Shown piece by piece: positions 17,901 to 27,870 of a DNA stretch of 49,124 nt. A model generated the notes under the pieces. The model made no database searches. It was not told the origin of the DNA and was given only the letters and a program-made list of their open reading frames with translations. Positions within the stretch are counted from its first letter, which is position 1. Each line of letters begins with the position of its first letter. Position numbers and translations under genes: made by a program. The stretch is from an uncultured Succinivibrionaceae bacterium (GTDB lineage: Bacteria > Pseudomonadota > Gammaproteobacteria > Enterobacterales > Succinivibrionaceae), in assembly GCA_944389835.1 (NCBI GenBank), contig CALXNU010000008.1, forward strand, positions 1 through 49,124. Direction: 5' to 3'.

Positions 17901-19427
17901 GAATTATCTTGTGTGGCTCGTGACACCAAGTTAGGCCCTGAGGAAATTACTGCTGATATTCCAAATGTAGGTGAGGCCGCTTTATCTAAGTTAGACGAGT
18001 CAGGTATTGTCTACGTAGGTGCTGAGGTAGTAGGTGGTGATATCTTAGTAGGTAAGGTCACTCCAAAGGGAGAGACTCAATTATCTCCTGAAGAGAAATT
18101 ACTTCGCGCCATTTTCGGTGAAAAGGCCTCTGAGGTTAAAGATTCCTCAATGCGCGTACCAAATGGCGTGTCAGGTACGGTAGTTGACGTGCAGATCTTC
18201 ACCCGCGAAGGTGTAGAGAAAGATGCTCGTGCTCTTGAAATTGAAGAGATGCATATTAACAAAGCTAAGAAGGACTTAGATGAAGAGTTCTCCTTCTTAA
18301 CTCAAGGCTTAATGCATCAGGCAAGAGCTCATGTCATTCGTCAAGGCTTCTCAGAAGTTGAGGTAGAAAACCTCTCTGATGCTGAAGTGCTTGCAATGCG
18401 CTTAGATGATGATACTGCTCAAAGACAATTAGAAGAGTTTGCCGCTCGTTTAGAAGAGTTCCGCAAAGAGTATCAAGAAAAATTTGAGAAGGCTCGTCGT
18501 AAGATCACCGAAGGCGATGATTTAACTCCAGGCGTGCTTAAGATTGTTAAGGTTTACTTAGCAGTTAAGCGTCGTATTCAGCCAGGTGATAAGATGGCAG
18601 GTCGTCACGGTAACAAGGGTGTTATCTCCAAGATTTGCCCAATTGAGGATATGCCATACGATGAGAATGGTCGTCCAATGGACATCGTGCTCAATCCTCT
18701 AGGTGTGCCATCTCGTATGAACATCGGTCAGGTGCTTGAAGTACACTTAGGTTTAGCGGCTAAGGGTATTGGTGAAAAGATTGACAGGATGCTCATTGAG
18801 CAAAGAGCAATCAGTGAAATTCGTGAGACCTTACAGAAGATCTACGATTTAGGTAATACTTCACAAGGCATTGATTTGTCAACTTTATCTGACGATGAAG
18901 TTATGACTTTAGCTCAAAATGTTCGTGATGGTATGCCTGTTGCAACTCCAGTATTTGATGGTGCCGATGAAAGCTCCATTAAAGAAATGTTGCGCTTAGC
19001 TGATTTACCAGAATCAGGTCAGATGACTCTTTATGATGGCACAACCGGTCAGCCATTTGAGCGTAAAGTTACTGTAGGCTATATGTACATGTTAAAGCTC
19101 AACCACTTAGTAGACGATAAGATGCACGCTCGTTCTACTGGTTCTTATAGCTTGGTAACTCAACAGCCATTAGGAGGTAAAGCTCAATTTGGTGGTCAGA
19201 GATTTGGTGAGATGGAAGTGTGGGCCCTTGAGGCCTATGGTGCAGCATACACCTTACGTGAAATGCTTACCGTTAAATCTGACGACGTCAATGGTAGAAC
19301 GAAGATGTATAAGAACATCGTTGATGGAGCTTATCGTATGGATGCAGGTGTGCCTGAATCCTTTAACGTGTTATTACGTGAAATTCGTTCACTTGGCATT
19401 AACATTGACCTTGTGCGCAAGGACTAA
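14931..19427 (+). CDS. rpoB: DNA-directed RNA polymerase beta subunit, with lineage-specific insertion
   Basis: A 1498-residue core RNA polymerase subunit. The start [18 protein letters not shown] matches E. coli beta, so the ATG at 14931 (TGAGGA at 14915-14920) is used rather than the open frame from 14862. The rifampicin region [19 protein letters not shown]...[12 protein letters not shown] is wild type, and the catalytic-side segments ([32 protein letters not shown]) are intact. Length exceeds E. coli (1342) by 156. Most of the excess is a segment at about residues 418-573, between [10 protein letters not shown] and [14 protein letters not shown], where E. coli has about 15 residues. The frame is open throughout and codon use is uniform, so this looks like a true protein insertion. 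Confidence 0.97.
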   Translation: MVYSYTEQKRIRKDFGRRVKVLDTPYLLAVQLDSFKQFISSDPLNENGLVAAFKSVFPIRSYSGNAELCYNSFHLGEPKFDVRECMIRGTTYSAPLKVKLSLVRYEKDAPKTVKERIDQDVYMGEIPLMTDNGTFIINGTERVVVSQLHRSPGVFFDNDKGKTHPGRILFSARIIPYRGSWLDFEFDHRDNMYVRIDRRRKLPATVLLRALGFNTEKILDLFFDTVEIEIAKNKLLMELVPDRLRGETASFDISLNKKVLVEKGKKITARHIRELKKAEVNSIEVPPEYFVGKIVARDYYNKLGEKVVQANTEITEGSIEEIFTKFRESGIKKFEILYTSQVDEGSFIADTLRDDTTRDLTSDEADRLAALFEIYKMMRPGEPPTAEAAETLFQNLFFDADRYELSSVGRMKFDSRFTETKYFKAGLARAFADEEVSVNKADSAIVVAQGKVYARFPEIVDIVKAHLDQGEVECMPNTTPARCADKLLDYLDGLLYKSNDDPWIKPHDRFVRKVKFTQGEESFTFDNAVVLPLSVLDLKVNVDDLEDIKVTDPKGRDLGLLENSIDDPLMPRGTLSHNDIVKVMRYLVKIRNGKENIDDIDHLGNRRIRSVGEMAENQFRIGLVRVERAVKERLSLGDLDNTTPQELINAKPISAAIKEFFGSSQLSQFMDQNNPLSEVTHKRRISALGPGGLTRERAGFEVRDVHPTHYGRLCPIETPEGPNIGLINSLAVFARCNDYGFLETPYRKVENGLVSEDFEYLSAIDEGQYVIAQANTDLDAEGHIIDEYVQCRYKGESTVRRSSDVQYMDVSPQQVISVAAALIPFLEHDDANRALMGANMQRQAVPTVRSEKPFVGTGMERAVAVDSGVTIIAKRGGVVEHVDGARIVVRVNEDEIEGIHDAGIDIYNLIKYSRSNQNTCINQRPCVGLNEKVRAGDVLADGSSTDLGELALGQNLRVAFMPWNGYNYEDSILVSERVAAKDRLTTIHIQELSCVARDTKLGPEEITADIPNVGEAALSKLDESGIVYVGAEVVGGDILVGKVTPKGETQLSPEEKLLRAIFGEKASEVKDSSMRVPNGVSGTVVDVQIFTREGVEKDARALEIEEMHINKAKKDLDEEFSFLTQGLMHQARAHVIRQGFSEVEVENLSDAEVLAMRLDDDTAQRQLEEFAARLEEFRKEYQEKFEKARRKITEGDDLTPGVLKIVKVYLAVKRRIQPGDKMAGRHGNKGVISKICPIEDMPYDENGRPMDIVLNPLGVPSRMNIGQVLEVHLGLAAKGIGEKIDRMLIEQRAISEIRETLQKIYDLGNTSQGIDLSTLSDDEVMTLAQNVRDGMPVATPVFDGADESSIKEMLRLADLPESGQMTLYDGTTGQPFERKVTVGYMYMLKLNHLVDDKMHARSTGSYSLVTQQPLGGKAQFGGQRFGEMEVWALEAYGAAYTLREMLTVKSDDVNGRTKMYKNIVDGAYRMDAGVPESFNVLLREIRSLGINIDLVRKD
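16182..16650 (+). other. Inserted segment within rpoB (about 155 codons)
   Basis: Codons of about residues 418-573 of beta have no counterpart that I can place in E. coli beta; flanking residues align closely on both sides. The segment contains [14 protein letters not shown] at its start, a run [20 protein letters not shown] and ends in DDPLMPRG. It includes two cysteines ([14 protein letters not shown]) too few for an obvious zinc site. It lies about 100 residues before the rifampicin region. Confidence 0.75.
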
Positions 19428-19437
19428 AGAAATTTTC

Positions 19438-19459
19438 TCCGCAGGCACTAGCCTGCGGA
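19438..19459 (+). promoter_or_regulatory. Perfect hairpin between rpoB and rpoC
   Basis: TCCGCAGGC at 19438-19446 pairs perfectly with GCCTGCGGA at 19451-19459 across an ACTA loop. It ends seven bases before the GGGAG ribosome binding site of rpoC and has no T-run, so an mRNA processing or stability role fits better than termination. Confidence 0.65.
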
Positions 19460-19478
19460 CCTACCGGGAGATACTGTA

Positions 19479-22400
19479 GTGAGTATTCAAGAAAACGCTC
19501 AGGATGATGCCCTCTTAGAGGGTCTTGCCGCCTCTACTGAGAAAGCACCTGCAACTGAAGATGCAGGTCTTGATCTCAACCTCTCAGAGAGTTTTGGCAA
19601 GTTAGCTGGTCGTAGCAATGCCGCTTTCAAGCAGCGTCTTGAAGATTTTGATGCCATCAAAATTGGTCTTGCATCCCCAGAGATGATCCGTGCTTGGTCC
19701 TATGGCGAGGTCAAGAAGCCTGAGACCATCAATTATCGTACCTTTAAGCCAGAACGTGATGGCTTGTTCTGTGCCAAGATCTTTGGCCCTGTCAAAGATT
19801 ATGAGTGCTTATGCGGTAAGTATAAGCGTTTAAAGCATCGTGGTACTATCTGCGATAAGTGCGGTGTAGAAGTCACTCAAGCTAAAGTGCGCCGTGAGAG
19901 AATGGGGCATATTGAATTGGCCTCTCCTGTTGCACATATTTGGTTCTTAAAGTCTTTACCATCACGTATCGGTCTTATTTTAGACATGAAGTTACGTGAC
20001 ATTGAGTCAGTACTTTATTTTGAAAGCTATGTCGTAACCGATCCTGGTATGACTGAGCTTGAAGGTCGTCAGCTTTTAACTGAAGAGCAATACGTTGATG
20101 CTTTAGAGAAGTATGGTGATGACTTCTCAGCTAAGATGGGTGCTGAGGCTATCTTAGAGATCTTACAGAATATGGATTTAGAGTCTGAGGCTCGCGCTTT
20201 ACGTGAAGCTTTAGAGACTACTTCCTCTGAAAGCAATCGCAAGAAGTTCTCTAAGAGATTAAAGTTAATCGAATCCTTTATCTCATCTGGCAATAAGCCT
20301 GAGTGGATGATTTTAACTGTTTTACCAGTTTTACCACCAGATTTACGTCCATTAGTTCCATTAGATGGCGGACGTTTTGCAACTTCTGATTTAAACGATC
20401 TTTATCGTCGTGTTATCAATCGTAACAATCGTTTAAAGAGATTGTTAGATTTAGCCGCCCCTGAGATCATTGTGCGCAACGAAAAGCGTATGCTCCAAGA
20501 GTCTGTTGATGCTCTTATGGATAATGGTCGTCGCGGTCGTGCAATTACCGGTTCTAACAAGCGTCCTTTAAAATCCTTAGCTGACATGATTAAGGGTAAG
20601 CAAGGTCGTTTCCGTCAGAACCTGTTAGGTAAGCGTGTTGACTACTCTGGCCGTTCAGTAATTACCTGCGGACCATTCTTAAGATTACATCAATGCGGCT
20701 TGCCAAAGAAGATGGCCTTAGAGCTCTTTAAGCCATTTATTTATGGCCGTTTAGAGTTACGCGGTCTTGCAACTACCATCAAAGCTGCCAAGAAGATGGT
20801 AGAGCGTGAGGATGCTGTGGTATGGGATGTTTTAGACGAGGTAATTCGTGAGCACCCAGTATTATTAAATCGCGCTCCTACTTTGCACCGTTTAGGTATT
20901 CAGGCCTTCGAGCCAATCTTGATTGAAGGTAAGGCTATTCGTTTACACCCATTAGTCTGTACCGCATTCAACGCTGACTTCGACGGCGACCAGATGGCTG
21001 TGCACATTCCATTAACTCTTGAGGCTCAACTTGAAGCTCGTGCTTTAATGATGTCAACTAACAACATCTTATCACCAGCCTCAGGCGATCCTATCATTGT
21101 GCCAGGCCAAGACGTGGTCTTAGGTCTTTACTACATGACTCGTATGCGCGTAGGTGCTAAGGGCGAGGGTATGATTATCTCTGATGCCCGTGAAGCTGAG
21201 CGCATCTATAAGTCAGGTTTAGCTGATATGCAAGCACGTGTGGCTTGTCGTATTAAGTATGCCGTAAAAGACCCAGACACTGGTGTGATTGAAGATCGTA
21301 ATGAAGTGCGTTTAACTACTGTGGGACGTGCCATTTTATCTTTAATCTTACCACGTGGCTTATCTTACGATTTAATTGACCCACCATTAGCTGGGGTCAA
21401 TCAAGAGACCATCCCTGAGATTTTAACTCACAAGGATTGGTTTACTCATGTTTCTAATGTGCCTTTAGGGAAGAAACAAATTGCAGCCTTATTAAATAAC
21501 AGCTATCGTCTGTTAGGTCTTAAGGATACTGTAATGTTTGCTGACCATATTATGTACACTGGCTTCCGCAATGCTGCAATTTCTGGATCTTCAGTGTGCG
21601 TGGATGACATGTTAATTCCAAAGGAGAAGCAAAGCATTATTGCTTCTGCCCAAAAGGAAGTTATGTCCATTCAAACTCAGTATGAGAACGGTCAGATCAC
21701 CCCAGGTGAGAGATATAACAAGGTTATTGACGTGTGGTCTAATGCCAATGATAAGGTGATGAAGGCCATGATGTCTAACCTCTCTGTTGAGACTGCCAAG
21801 AACATCTTAGGTGAGGAAGAGAAGCAAGCTTCCTTCAACAGCATCTATATGATGGCTGACTCTGGTGCTCGTGGATCTCCAGCTCAGATCCGTCAGTTAG
21901 CAGGTATGCGTGGCTTGATGGCAACCCCAGATGGTTCCATTATTGAAACCCCAATTATTGCTAACTTCCGTGAAGGCTTAAACGTTCAGCAGTACTTCAT
22001 TTCAACCCACGGTGCTCGTAAGGGTCTTGCTGATACTGCATTGAAGACTGCAAACTCAGGATATTTGACTCGCCGTTTAGTCGACGTAGCTCAAGACTTA
22101 GTGATTACTGAGTACGATTGTGGTACTGATGATGGCTTAGATATTACTCCACATGTAAGTGGTGGTGATGTTATTGAGTCTTTACGTGATCGTGTCTTAG
22201 GTAGAACATTAGCTGCTGACGTAATTCGTCCAGGTTCTCGTGAGATCTTAATTCCAGCAGGTACTCTTTTAGATGAGAAGGGCTGCAAGATCTTAGAGGA
22301 TGCTAAGGTTGATAGAGTAAAGGTTCGCTCACCAATTACTTGTAAGACCAAGTTTGGTGTTTGCGCTAAGTGCTATGGTCGCGATTTAGCTCGTGGACAT

Positions 22401-23936
22401 TTAGTCAACGCAGGTGAGGCTGTAGGTGTTATCGCCGCTCAGTCAATCGGTGAGCCTGGAACTCAGCTTACCATGAGAACCTTCCACATCGGTGGTGCTG
22501 CATCTCGTGCTGTCGCTGAATCTGGTGCAACCGTAAGAAATAGCGGTACCGTACGTATTGCTAATGTTAAGACTGTAGTTAACACTGAAGGCAAGGAAGT
22601 GGTAACTTCCCGTCAGGCCGAGTTAATGGTGATGGATGAGTTTGGCGCTTCAAAAGAAAGCCACAAGATCCCATACGGTGCAGTCTTAGAGGTTAAGGAT
22701 GGCGATGAGGTTAAAAACGGTGCTACTGTTGCTCGTTGGGACCCTCACACTCACCCAATTATTTCTGAAGTGCACGGTCGCATTCAGTACATCGACATTA
22801 TCGAAGGTGTTACCGTAGATAAGAAGGAAGATGAGGCTTTAGGTATTTCTTCTATTGAAGTGCGTGAAATTGCAGCTCGTCCTCCACAGGGTAAGGAAAA
22901 GCGTCCTGCCGTTAAGATTGTCGATGAGCAAGGCAATGATGTTATGATCCCAGGTACTACCGTGGCTGCTCAATACTTACTTCAGGCAAAAGCCATTGTG
23001 CAGTTAAATGACGGTGCGGAGATCAATATCGGTGATATTATCGCTCGTATTCCTCAAAAGGCTGGCGGTACTAAGGATATTACCGGTGGTTTACCACGTG
23101 TTGCTGACTTATTTGAGGCCAGATCTCCAAAAGAGCCTGCTATCTTAGCTGAGATTTCAGGTACTGTATCTTTTGGTAAGGAAACTAAGAGCAAGCGTCG
23201 TTTAATCATCACTCCAGAACAAGGTGCTGTAGATGAGGCCGGAGAGCTTATTCCACAGCATGAGGAGATGATCGCCTTATCACGTAACCTCAACGTATTC
23301 GAGGGTGAGAAGGTGCAAAAGGGTGAAATGATTGCTGAAGGCCCTGAGTCTCCACATGACATCTTAAGATTACGCGGTGTTAATGCTGTTGCCAATTACA
23401 TTGTTAACGAAGTGCAAGACGTTTATCGTTTACAAGGTGTAAAGATTAACGATAAGCACATTGAAGTAATTGTCCGTCAGATGTTACGCAAGTGCGAGAT
23501 CTTAGATGCAGGTGATAGCACTGAGTTCTTAGAGGGAGAACAGGCTGAAGTCGCTCAAGTTCGTTTAGTAAATGAGCGCTTAGAGGCTCAAGGTAAGAAG
23601 CCAGTTCGTTACCGTCATATTTTGATGGGCTTAACTAAAGCTTCACTTTCAACTGAGTCCTTCATCTCAGCCGCCTCCTTCCAGGAGACCACTCGTGTGT
23701 TAACTGAGGCTTCAGTTGCAGGTAAGACTGATGAATTACGTGGCTTAAAGGAGAACGTAATCGTAGGTCGTTTAATTCCTGCTGGTACTGGCTTTAAGTA
23801 TCATCAGCAACGCCGTGAGGAGATCGCAAGAGCTCACCTCATGGAAAGCACCGCTCAAAGTGCTAACCAAGTATCAGCTGAAGATCTGCAAAAGCAGTTA
23901 TCTGCAGCTTTAGAGGCAGCTGATGCCTTAAAGTAA
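19479..23936 (+). CDS. rpoC: DNA-directed RNA polymerase beta' subunit
   Basis: A 1485-residue catalytic subunit. The N-terminal zinc ribbon has C110, C112, C125 and C128. The Mg-binding loop NADFDGDQ places D500, D502 and D504. The second zinc site is visible in EYDCGT and [20 protein letters not shown], and the C-terminal part contains [14 protein letters not shown] start at 19479 with GGGAG at 19466-19470. Relative to E. coli (1407) it has about 40 extra N-terminal residues (acidic/Ala-rich, [10 protein letters not shown]...), plus smaller internal additions such as one near [18 protein letters not shown]. Confidence 0.97.
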   Translation: MSIQENAQDDALLEGLAASTEKAPATEDAGLDLNLSESFGKLAGRSNAAFKQRLEDFDAIKIGLASPEMIRAWSYGEVKKPETINYRTFKPERDGLFCAKIFGPVKDYECLCGKYKRLKHRGTICDKCGVEVTQAKVRRERMGHIELASPVAHIWFLKSLPSRIGLILDMKLRDIESVLYFESYVVTDPGMTELEGRQLLTEEQYVDALEKYGDDFSAKMGAEAILEILQNMDLESEARALREALETTSSESNRKKFSKRLKLIESFISSGNKPEWMILTVLPVLPPDLRPLVPLDGGRFATSDLNDLYRRVINRNNRLKRLLDLAAPEIIVRNEKRMLQESVDALMDNGRRGRAITGSNKRPLKSLADMIKGKQGRFRQNLLGKRVDYSGRSVITCGPFLRLHQCGLPKKMALELFKPFIYGRLELRGLATTIKAAKKMVEREDAVVWDVLDEVIREHPVLLNRAPTLHRLGIQAFEPILIEGKAIRLHPLVCTAFNADFDGDQMAVHIPLTLEAQLEARALMMSTNNILSPASGDPIIVPGQDVVLGLYYMTRMRVGAKGEGMIISDAREAERIYKSGLADMQARVACRIKYAVKDPDTGVIEDRNEVRLTTVGRAILSLILPRGLSYDLIDPPLAGVNQETIPEILTHKDWFTHVSNVPLGKKQIAALLNNSYRLLGLKDTVMFADHIMYTGFRNAAISGSSVCVDDMLIPKEKQSIIASAQKEVMSIQTQYENGQITPGERYNKVIDVWSNANDKVMKAMMSNLSVETAKNILGEEEKQASFNSIYMMADSGARGSPAQIRQLAGMRGLMATPDGSIIETPIIANFREGLNVQQYFISTHGARKGLADTALKTANSGYLTRRLVDVAQDLVITEYDCGTDDGLDITPHVSGGDVIESLRDRVLGRTLAADVIRPGSREILIPAGTLLDEKGCKILEDAKVDRVKVRSPITCKTKFGVCAKCYGRDLARGHLVNAGEAVGVIAAQSIGEPGTQLTMRTFHIGGAASRAVAESGATVRNSGTVRIANVKTVVNTEGKEVVTSRQAELMVMDEFGASKESHKIPYGAVLEVKDGDEVKNGATVARWDPHTHPIISEVHGRIQYIDIIEGVTVDKKEDEALGISSIEVREIAARPPQGKEKRPAVKIVDEQGNDVMIPGTTVAAQYLLQAKAIVQLNDGAEINIGDIIARIPQKAGGTKDITGGLPRVADLFEARSPKEPAILAEISGTVSFGKETKSKRRLIITPEQGAVDEAGELIPQHEEMIALSRNLNVFEGEKVQKGEMIAEGPESPHDILRLRGVNAVANYIVNEVQDVYRLQGVKINDKHIEVIVRQMLRKCEILDAGDSTEFLEGEQAEVAQVRLVNERLEAQGKKPVRYRHILMGLTKASLSTESFISAASFQETTRVLTEASVAGKTDELRGLKENVIVGRLIPAGTGFKYHQQRREEIARAHLMESTAQSANQVSAEDLQKQLSAALEAADALK

Positions 23937-23954
23937 GCTTAGCTTATCGCCTAT

Positions 23955-23988
23955 AAAAAAGCCCGAAGGAAACTTCGGGTTTTTTATT
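23955..23988 (+). terminator. Strong Rho-independent terminator of the rpoBC operon
   Basis: CCCGAAG and CTTCGGG pair across a GAAA loop at 23962-23979. Six A residues precede the stem and six T residues follow. It ends the rplKAJL-rpoBC transcription unit. The following 23989-24142 is AT-rich, with a possible -10 TACAAT at 24094-24099 for ridA and no clear -35. Confidence 0.92.
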
Positions 23989-24142
23989 GCCTAAAAAATA
24001 AAAAGTAGCACTATTTTTGAGAAAAAACATTAAGAAGTGTTACTTGTATAGCCTTTATAAAGACTTTTCCTGTTATAAACAGTATAAAAGCGGTACAATC
24101 GACCTAATGGCATTTTGATATTCTTTTAAGAAGGATTTTTAA

Positions 24143-24532
24143 ATGAGCGATATTCGTGTTTTAAATACTAATAATGCTCCAGCTGCAATTGGCCCTTATG
24201 TGCAAGGAAAGATTGCAGGTGGTTTCTTATTTGCTTCAGGTCAGATCCCTCTTGATCCTAAAACAGGTGAAATTGTAGGTTCAACTATTAAAGAGCAAGC
24301 TGAACAAGTTATGAAGAATGTAACCGCTTTAATTGTTGAGGCGGGTGCTACCATGAATGATATTGTCAAGACAACTTGCTTTTTAAAGGATATTGCTGAT
24401 TTTGCAGCTTTCAATGAAGTTTATGCTGATTTCATTGGAGAAGAGGCTCCAGCTCGCTCTTGTGTGGGTGGTTTATCCTTACCAAAGGGTGTGCTTTGCG
24501 AAGTTGAAGTTGTAGTTTATTTAGGTAAATAA
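24143..24532 (+). CDS. ridA: RidA family enamine/imine deaminase
   Basis: A 129-residue trimeric enzyme that hydrolyses reactive 2-aminoacrylate and related enamines released by PLP enzymes. The family signature SCVGG...LPKGVLCEVEVV is present with the substrate-binding R105 in APARSCV. GPYVQG and FASGQIPLDPKTGEIVG near the N-terminus are also typical. Length fits E. coli RidA (128). AGAAGGA precedes the ATG. The tusDCB genes follow after nine bases, suggesting co-transcription. Confidence 0.94.
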   Translation: MSDIRVLNTNNAPAAIGPYVQGKIAGGFLFASGQIPLDPKTGEIVGSTIKEQAEQVMKNVTALIVEAGATMNDIVKTTCFLKDIADFAAFNEVYADFIGEEAPARSCVGGLSLPKGVLCEVEVVVYLGK

Positions 24533-24541
24533 GGCTTTATT

Positions 24542-24892
24542 ATGCATCTATTATTTGTGTTGACTTTAGAGCCAAATGTTGAATATTGCAATTTCTTGCA
24601 GTCTTTAGTTAAAGAAGCTTTAAGCCGAGGGCACAAGATAGATGCATTGTATTTAACAAAAAGTGCGGTAGCTTTAGCCTCACCGCATTTTGCTTTAGGC
24701 AGTGAACAAAAACAATTACAAGATAAGCTTTATCGTTTGTCTATAGAAGGTGAATTTCCGATTTTAGTATGTGGCAAGGCTTATCGCGCTTGTGGTTTGC
24801 CACCAAGTAACCTTGGAAAGGGAATGATGTTAAGTGGTTATACCGAGCTTGCAAAATGCATTGTTGAGGCAGATAAGGTAGTTGAACTATGA
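24542..24892 (+). CDS. tusD: Sulfurtransferase TusD
   Basis: A 116-residue DsrE-fold protein. TusBCD relays sulfur from TusA to TusE for 2-thiouridine formation at tRNA position 34. The sulfur-carrying cysteine is C77 in ILVCGKAYRACGL, at the place of Cys78 in E. coli. The C-terminal LSGYTELAKCIVEADKVVEL is typical. It is somewhat shorter than E. coli TusD (128). The stop overlaps the start of tusC (ATGA). Confidence 0.9.
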   Translation: MHLLFVLTLEPNVEYCNFLQSLVKEALSRGHKIDALYLTKSAVALASPHFALGSEQKQLQDKLYRLSIEGEFPILVCGKAYRACGLPPSNLGKGMMLSGYTELAKCIVEADKVVEL

Positions 24893-25212
24893 GTTTAGTC
24901 ATTGAAATTGCCTCCTCCCCTGCCACCTCGCAGGCCTATGAGCACGCGATAGAGTTGGCAATTGCTTTAAGTGATGTTGAAAAGGATGTTGTAGTTTGGA
25001 TCTCAGGCGAGGCGGCATTAGCTGCGATGATGTTAAGCCAAGATGAGAATTGTATTTTTGTGAAAAAGTTAAAACAATTAGCTTTACTTGAGATTAAATG
25101 TGTTGTCTACGCAGGTTTAAACTTAGCCGCTCCTTTATCTTTTGTTGAGCCAAAAGATGGAAATCAATTGCGTGAACTTATTACAAATAGTACAAAATCG
25201 GTGGTGTTTTAA
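24889..25212 (+). CDS. tusC: Sulfurtransferase complex subunit TusC
   Basis: A 107-residue DsrF-like protein, the second subunit of the TusBCD hexamer. It is recognised chiefly from its place between tusD and tusB with overlaps at both ends, and from a DsrE/F-like alternation of beta strands and helices (SLVIEIASSPATSQAYEHAIELAIAL; VVWISGEAALAAM). E. coli TusC is 119 residues. Confidence 0.85.
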   Translation: MSLVIEIASSPATSQAYEHAIELAIALSDVEKDVVVWISGEAALAAMMLSQDENCIFVKKLKQLALLEIKCVVYAGLNLAAPLSFVEPKDGNQLRELITNSTKSVVF

Positions 25213-25430
25213 TGCTTCATTTGGTGTTTTCAAATGCAGCTTTAGCGTGTAGTCAGTTTATCTTTACTGAAGATGATACGGTAGTTTTAATGCGCGGAGT
25301 TGCAAATTTAGGACTTGAGAGACTTAACTGTAAGGTTATAAGTTTAGATCATTGCGCCAGCAATGAAGATGGCGCAAAACTTTTAATGGATTTGATTGAA
25401 AGTTCAAGTTCAGTTAGAAGCTATTACTAG
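25212..25430 (+). CDS. tusB: Sulfurtransferase complex subunit TusB
   Basis: A 72-residue DsrH-like subunit. It begins MLHLVFSN, the MLH start being typical, followed by DDTVVLMRGVANLG in place of the strand-turn of E. coli TusB. At 72 residues it is shorter than the E. coli protein (95), ending after SSSSVRSYY. It overlaps tusC by one base and its stop overlaps the stop of the minus-strand DUF3737 gene. tusA and tusE are not in the window. Confidence 0.82.
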   Translation: MLHLVFSNAALACSQFIFTEDDTVVLMRGVANLGLERLNCKVISLDHCASNEDGAKLLMDLIESSSSVRSYY

Positions 25431-26278
25431 CTATCAAGCTCAATTTTACAGTTATTAGGCTGCCACACATTTTCATCAATAATGATTTCTTTGATTTGTG
25501 AGGCTTTAATATAGCCTGTAACTGGGTTTTTAACTGAGGTGATTGGCCCTTTAATGCAAGCTTCAACTTCACTGTTTTCAAAAGCTAAGTCGGCATCTTC
25601 AGCAAAAGTACAATCAATAAGCTTTAAGCCTTTGCAATAGCAAAGAGGTTGCGTACCTGCAAGATGACAATTTTCAAAAGTAATATTGCGTGCATACCAA
25701 GCTAAGTATTCAGTACGAATAGTGGAGTTTCTAATTACCACATTTTCACATTCCCAAAAGAGATCTTTTGAGTCAATATCGGCATTTTCAATGGTTAAAT
25801 TTTTGCAGTATTGAAAAGCGTATTTGCCTCTGAAAAAGAAATCTTTAAGGTAGACATTTTCATTCATTAAACATAAATAATCAGCATCGTAAACTTTAAC
25901 ACCAATGCCTTTTAGATCTTTGCAACGCCAAAGAGTTTCGGTGGCATTTTCAAAAGTGCAGTCGACAAGGTTAATGCCTCTTACTTCACGTAAGATTTTA
26001 GGTGATCTACTAAAGCAATTACGCATGGTAAGATTCTCGTCATACCACAAAGGAGCACGACAATCTTCTTTTAAAGTGCAATGATCCATGAGGGTATTAT
26101 GATTGTGCCAAAGTGCATATTTGCCAATGAAGGTGCAATTGTGAGTATTAATATTTGTACATTCTTTAAGGCAAGATTCGCCCTCATTAAAGGTACAATT
26201 TCTAAGTTCAAGTCCGTGGCGATGATAAAGAGCTCTTTCACCACCAAAGCTTTGATTTTCAATAATTTGAGTGTCCAT
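25427..26278 (-). CDS. DUF3737 family protein, predicted right-handed beta-helix
   Basis: A 283-residue protein made of about 20-residue repeats with N-C-x-F/I/L steps (LRNCTF, HNCTF, MDHCTL, MRNC, LVDCTF, FENCHL, LIDCTF), as in pectate-lyase-like or pentapeptide-like beta-helices. It matches the DUF3737 family as I know it; the biochemical role is unknown. No signal peptide is visible. The minus-strand ATG is preceded by AGGA. It is the third gene of a minus-strand run after the MATE gene, but it also has its own promoter with a palindrome (listed). Convergent four-base overlap with tusB. Confidence 0.8.
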   Translation of the reverse strand: MDTQIIENQSFGGERALYHRHGLELRNCTFNEGESCLKECTNINTHNCTFIGKYALWHNHNTLMDHCTLKEDCRAPLWYDENLTMRNCFSRSPKILREVRGINLVDCTFENATETLWRCKDLKGIGVKVYDADYLCLMNENVYLKDFFFRGKYAFQYCKNLTIENADIDSKDLFWECENVVIRNSTIRTEYLAWYARNITFENCHLAGTQPLCYCKGLKLIDCTFAEDADLAFENSEVEACIKGPITSVKNPVTGYIKASQIKEIIIDENVWQPNNCKIELDS

Positions 26279-26306
26279 AATTGTTCCTGTAATTTAGATT
26301 TTTTGC

Positions 26307-26335
26307 ATGGTAGCAAGCGTTAAATCGCTTGACAA
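26307..26335 (-). promoter_or_regulatory. Promoter with internal palindrome for the DUF3737 gene
   Basis: Read on the minus strand: TTGTCA (26335-26330), a 17-base spacer, TACCAT (26312-26307). Inside lies the perfect inverted repeat CAAGCG-N6-CGCTTG at 26314-26331, almost filling the space between -35 and -10. This is the classic place for a dimeric repressor (or a MerR-type activator). No regulator gene is adjacent. Confidence 0.6.
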
Positions 26336-26388
26336 GCAAGACTTCTAATTTAAGAGAAATTGACAACTTTTAAGTAAAGATGGCACAT

Positions 26389-27834
26389 TTATGCTGTGAC
26401 CTCTTCTTTAATTTCCATCTTTTTGGGCAAGGCTTTTTTAAGCCAGGAACCTTTTAAAAGTCTAATTAGGAAAATTAGACCTCTAAAACAAAGTTCGCCA
26501 CACATTGCAATCCATACGCCGTAAAGTCCAAAATGAGGAGCCATTAAATAAGCTGAGGTTAAACGTACCCCCCACATTGAGAAGAAATTCATTAAAGATG
26601 GGGCAAAGGTGTCACCTGCGCCAACAAAGACGCCATAAGAAACAATGGCTACAGCACATAAAGGCTCTGCAAAAGCTTCAATTCTTAAAATACCTACTGC
26701 TAAATCTTGGATCTCTTTGACTGGGGTCATGATACTTAAAAGCTCTGGAGCGAAAACGTACATTAAAATGCCCGCAATACTCATAACAAAAACACCCACG
26801 GCAACTGAGATTTTGGCAAAAGCAAAGGTAAGTTTCGGTCTTTTAGCTCCAATTGATTGACCAACTAAGGTGGTGGCTGCCTCGCTAATACCGTTACCTG
26901 GCATATAACAAATACTTTCGACGGTAATTGCAAAAGAATGCGCGGAAAGGGCAATAATTCCCAAAGGCGCTACAATCATGGTGGAGATAATTTGAGCCAA
27001 GGAGATGGCCAAATGCTGTAGCGCAATTGGCACGCCTATTTTAATTGCTTTAACTACAATTTCTTTTTGAGGTTTGAAGGATTCTTTTTCTTTAAGTAAA
27101 GAGAGTTTAGGTGATTTAATGGCTGCAAAGAAGGTCATGATTGCAGAGGATAAGATAAAGGCACAGGCGGTACCTAACGCGGCTCCTGCAACTCCTAAAT
27201 TAGCACCAAAAACTGAAAATTTAAAACCTAAAAGATTGACCTCATGGCTGTCGAAAATAAAGATAAAGTTAAAGAAAACATCAAAGATGCACATTAAGAT
27301 ATTCACTAAGGAAGGGATCTTCATATTGCCAGAGCAACGCAACATAGCACCTGAGAGGAAGTTTAACTGCATAAAAGGCAAAGAGATGGCAAAAATTAAA
27401 AAGTATTTGCTACCATCTTCGCAGATCTCAGGAGCTCCTCCTAACCAGTGAGGAAGTGGGTTTGAGATGAAAACTCCAATTGAAGAGAGGATTAGGGCAC
27501 ATAAAGTTGCACAGACATAAGCTTGTCTTAAAACCTTGCGGGCTGAATATTCATCACTTGCACCTACAAAGTGGGCAACTTGTACGGCAAAACCCATAGC
27601 AACTGCGGCTGTAAGACCGCCGAAGACCCACAAAGTTGAGGTAACTAAGGCAACTGATGCTGAGGCTTTAGCTCCTAAGGATCCCACCATTGATGCGTCA
27701 ATATAAAACATCATAATGGTGGAGAGTTGGGCAAGCATAGAAGGCAAGGAGAGTCTTATAATAAGCTCTATCTCTTGTCTTATACTTAGCGGTTGATGAG
27801 TTCTAATGAGCTCTAAAAGTTGTTCATCTTTCAT
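26389..27834 (-). CDS. MATE family efflux transporter
   Basis: A 481-residue membrane protein with about 12 helices in two similar halves. The first helix region LSLPSMLAQLSTIMMFYIDASMVGSLGAKASASVAL is typical of MATE proteins, as is IGVPIALQHLAISLAQIISTMIVAPLG at the start of the second half. MATE proteins export cationic drugs or metabolites using Na+ or H+. The ATG has a weak AGG upstream. It lies 36 bases after the YczE/kinase fusion gene on the same strand and may be co-transcribed with it. Confidence 0.9.
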   Translation of the reverse strand: MKDEQLLELIRTHQPLSIRQEIELIIRLSLPSMLAQLSTIMMFYIDASMVGSLGAKASASVALVTSTLWVFGGLTAAVAMGFAVQVAHFVGASDEYSARKVLRQAYVCATLCALILSSIGVFISNPLPHWLGGAPEICEDGSKYFLIFAISLPFMQLNFLSGAMLRCSGNMKIPSLVNILMCIFDVFFNFIFIFDSHEVNLLGFKFSVFGANLGVAGAALGTACAFILSSAIMTFFAAIKSPKLSLLKEKESFKPQKEIVVKAIKIGVPIALQHLAISLAQIISTMIVAPLGIIALSAHSFAITVESICYMPGNGISEAATTLVGQSIGAKRPKLTFAFAKISVAVGVFVMSIAGILMYVFAPELLSIMTPVKEIQDLAVGILRIEAFAEPLCAVAIVSYGVFVGAGDTFAPSLMNFFSMWGVRLTSAYLMAPHFGLYGVWIAMCGELCFRGLIFLIRLLKGSWLKKALPKKMEIKEEVTA

Positions 27835-27870
27835 AAAAAAGCCTGTCGTGCCTAATTTAACATTAAAAGC

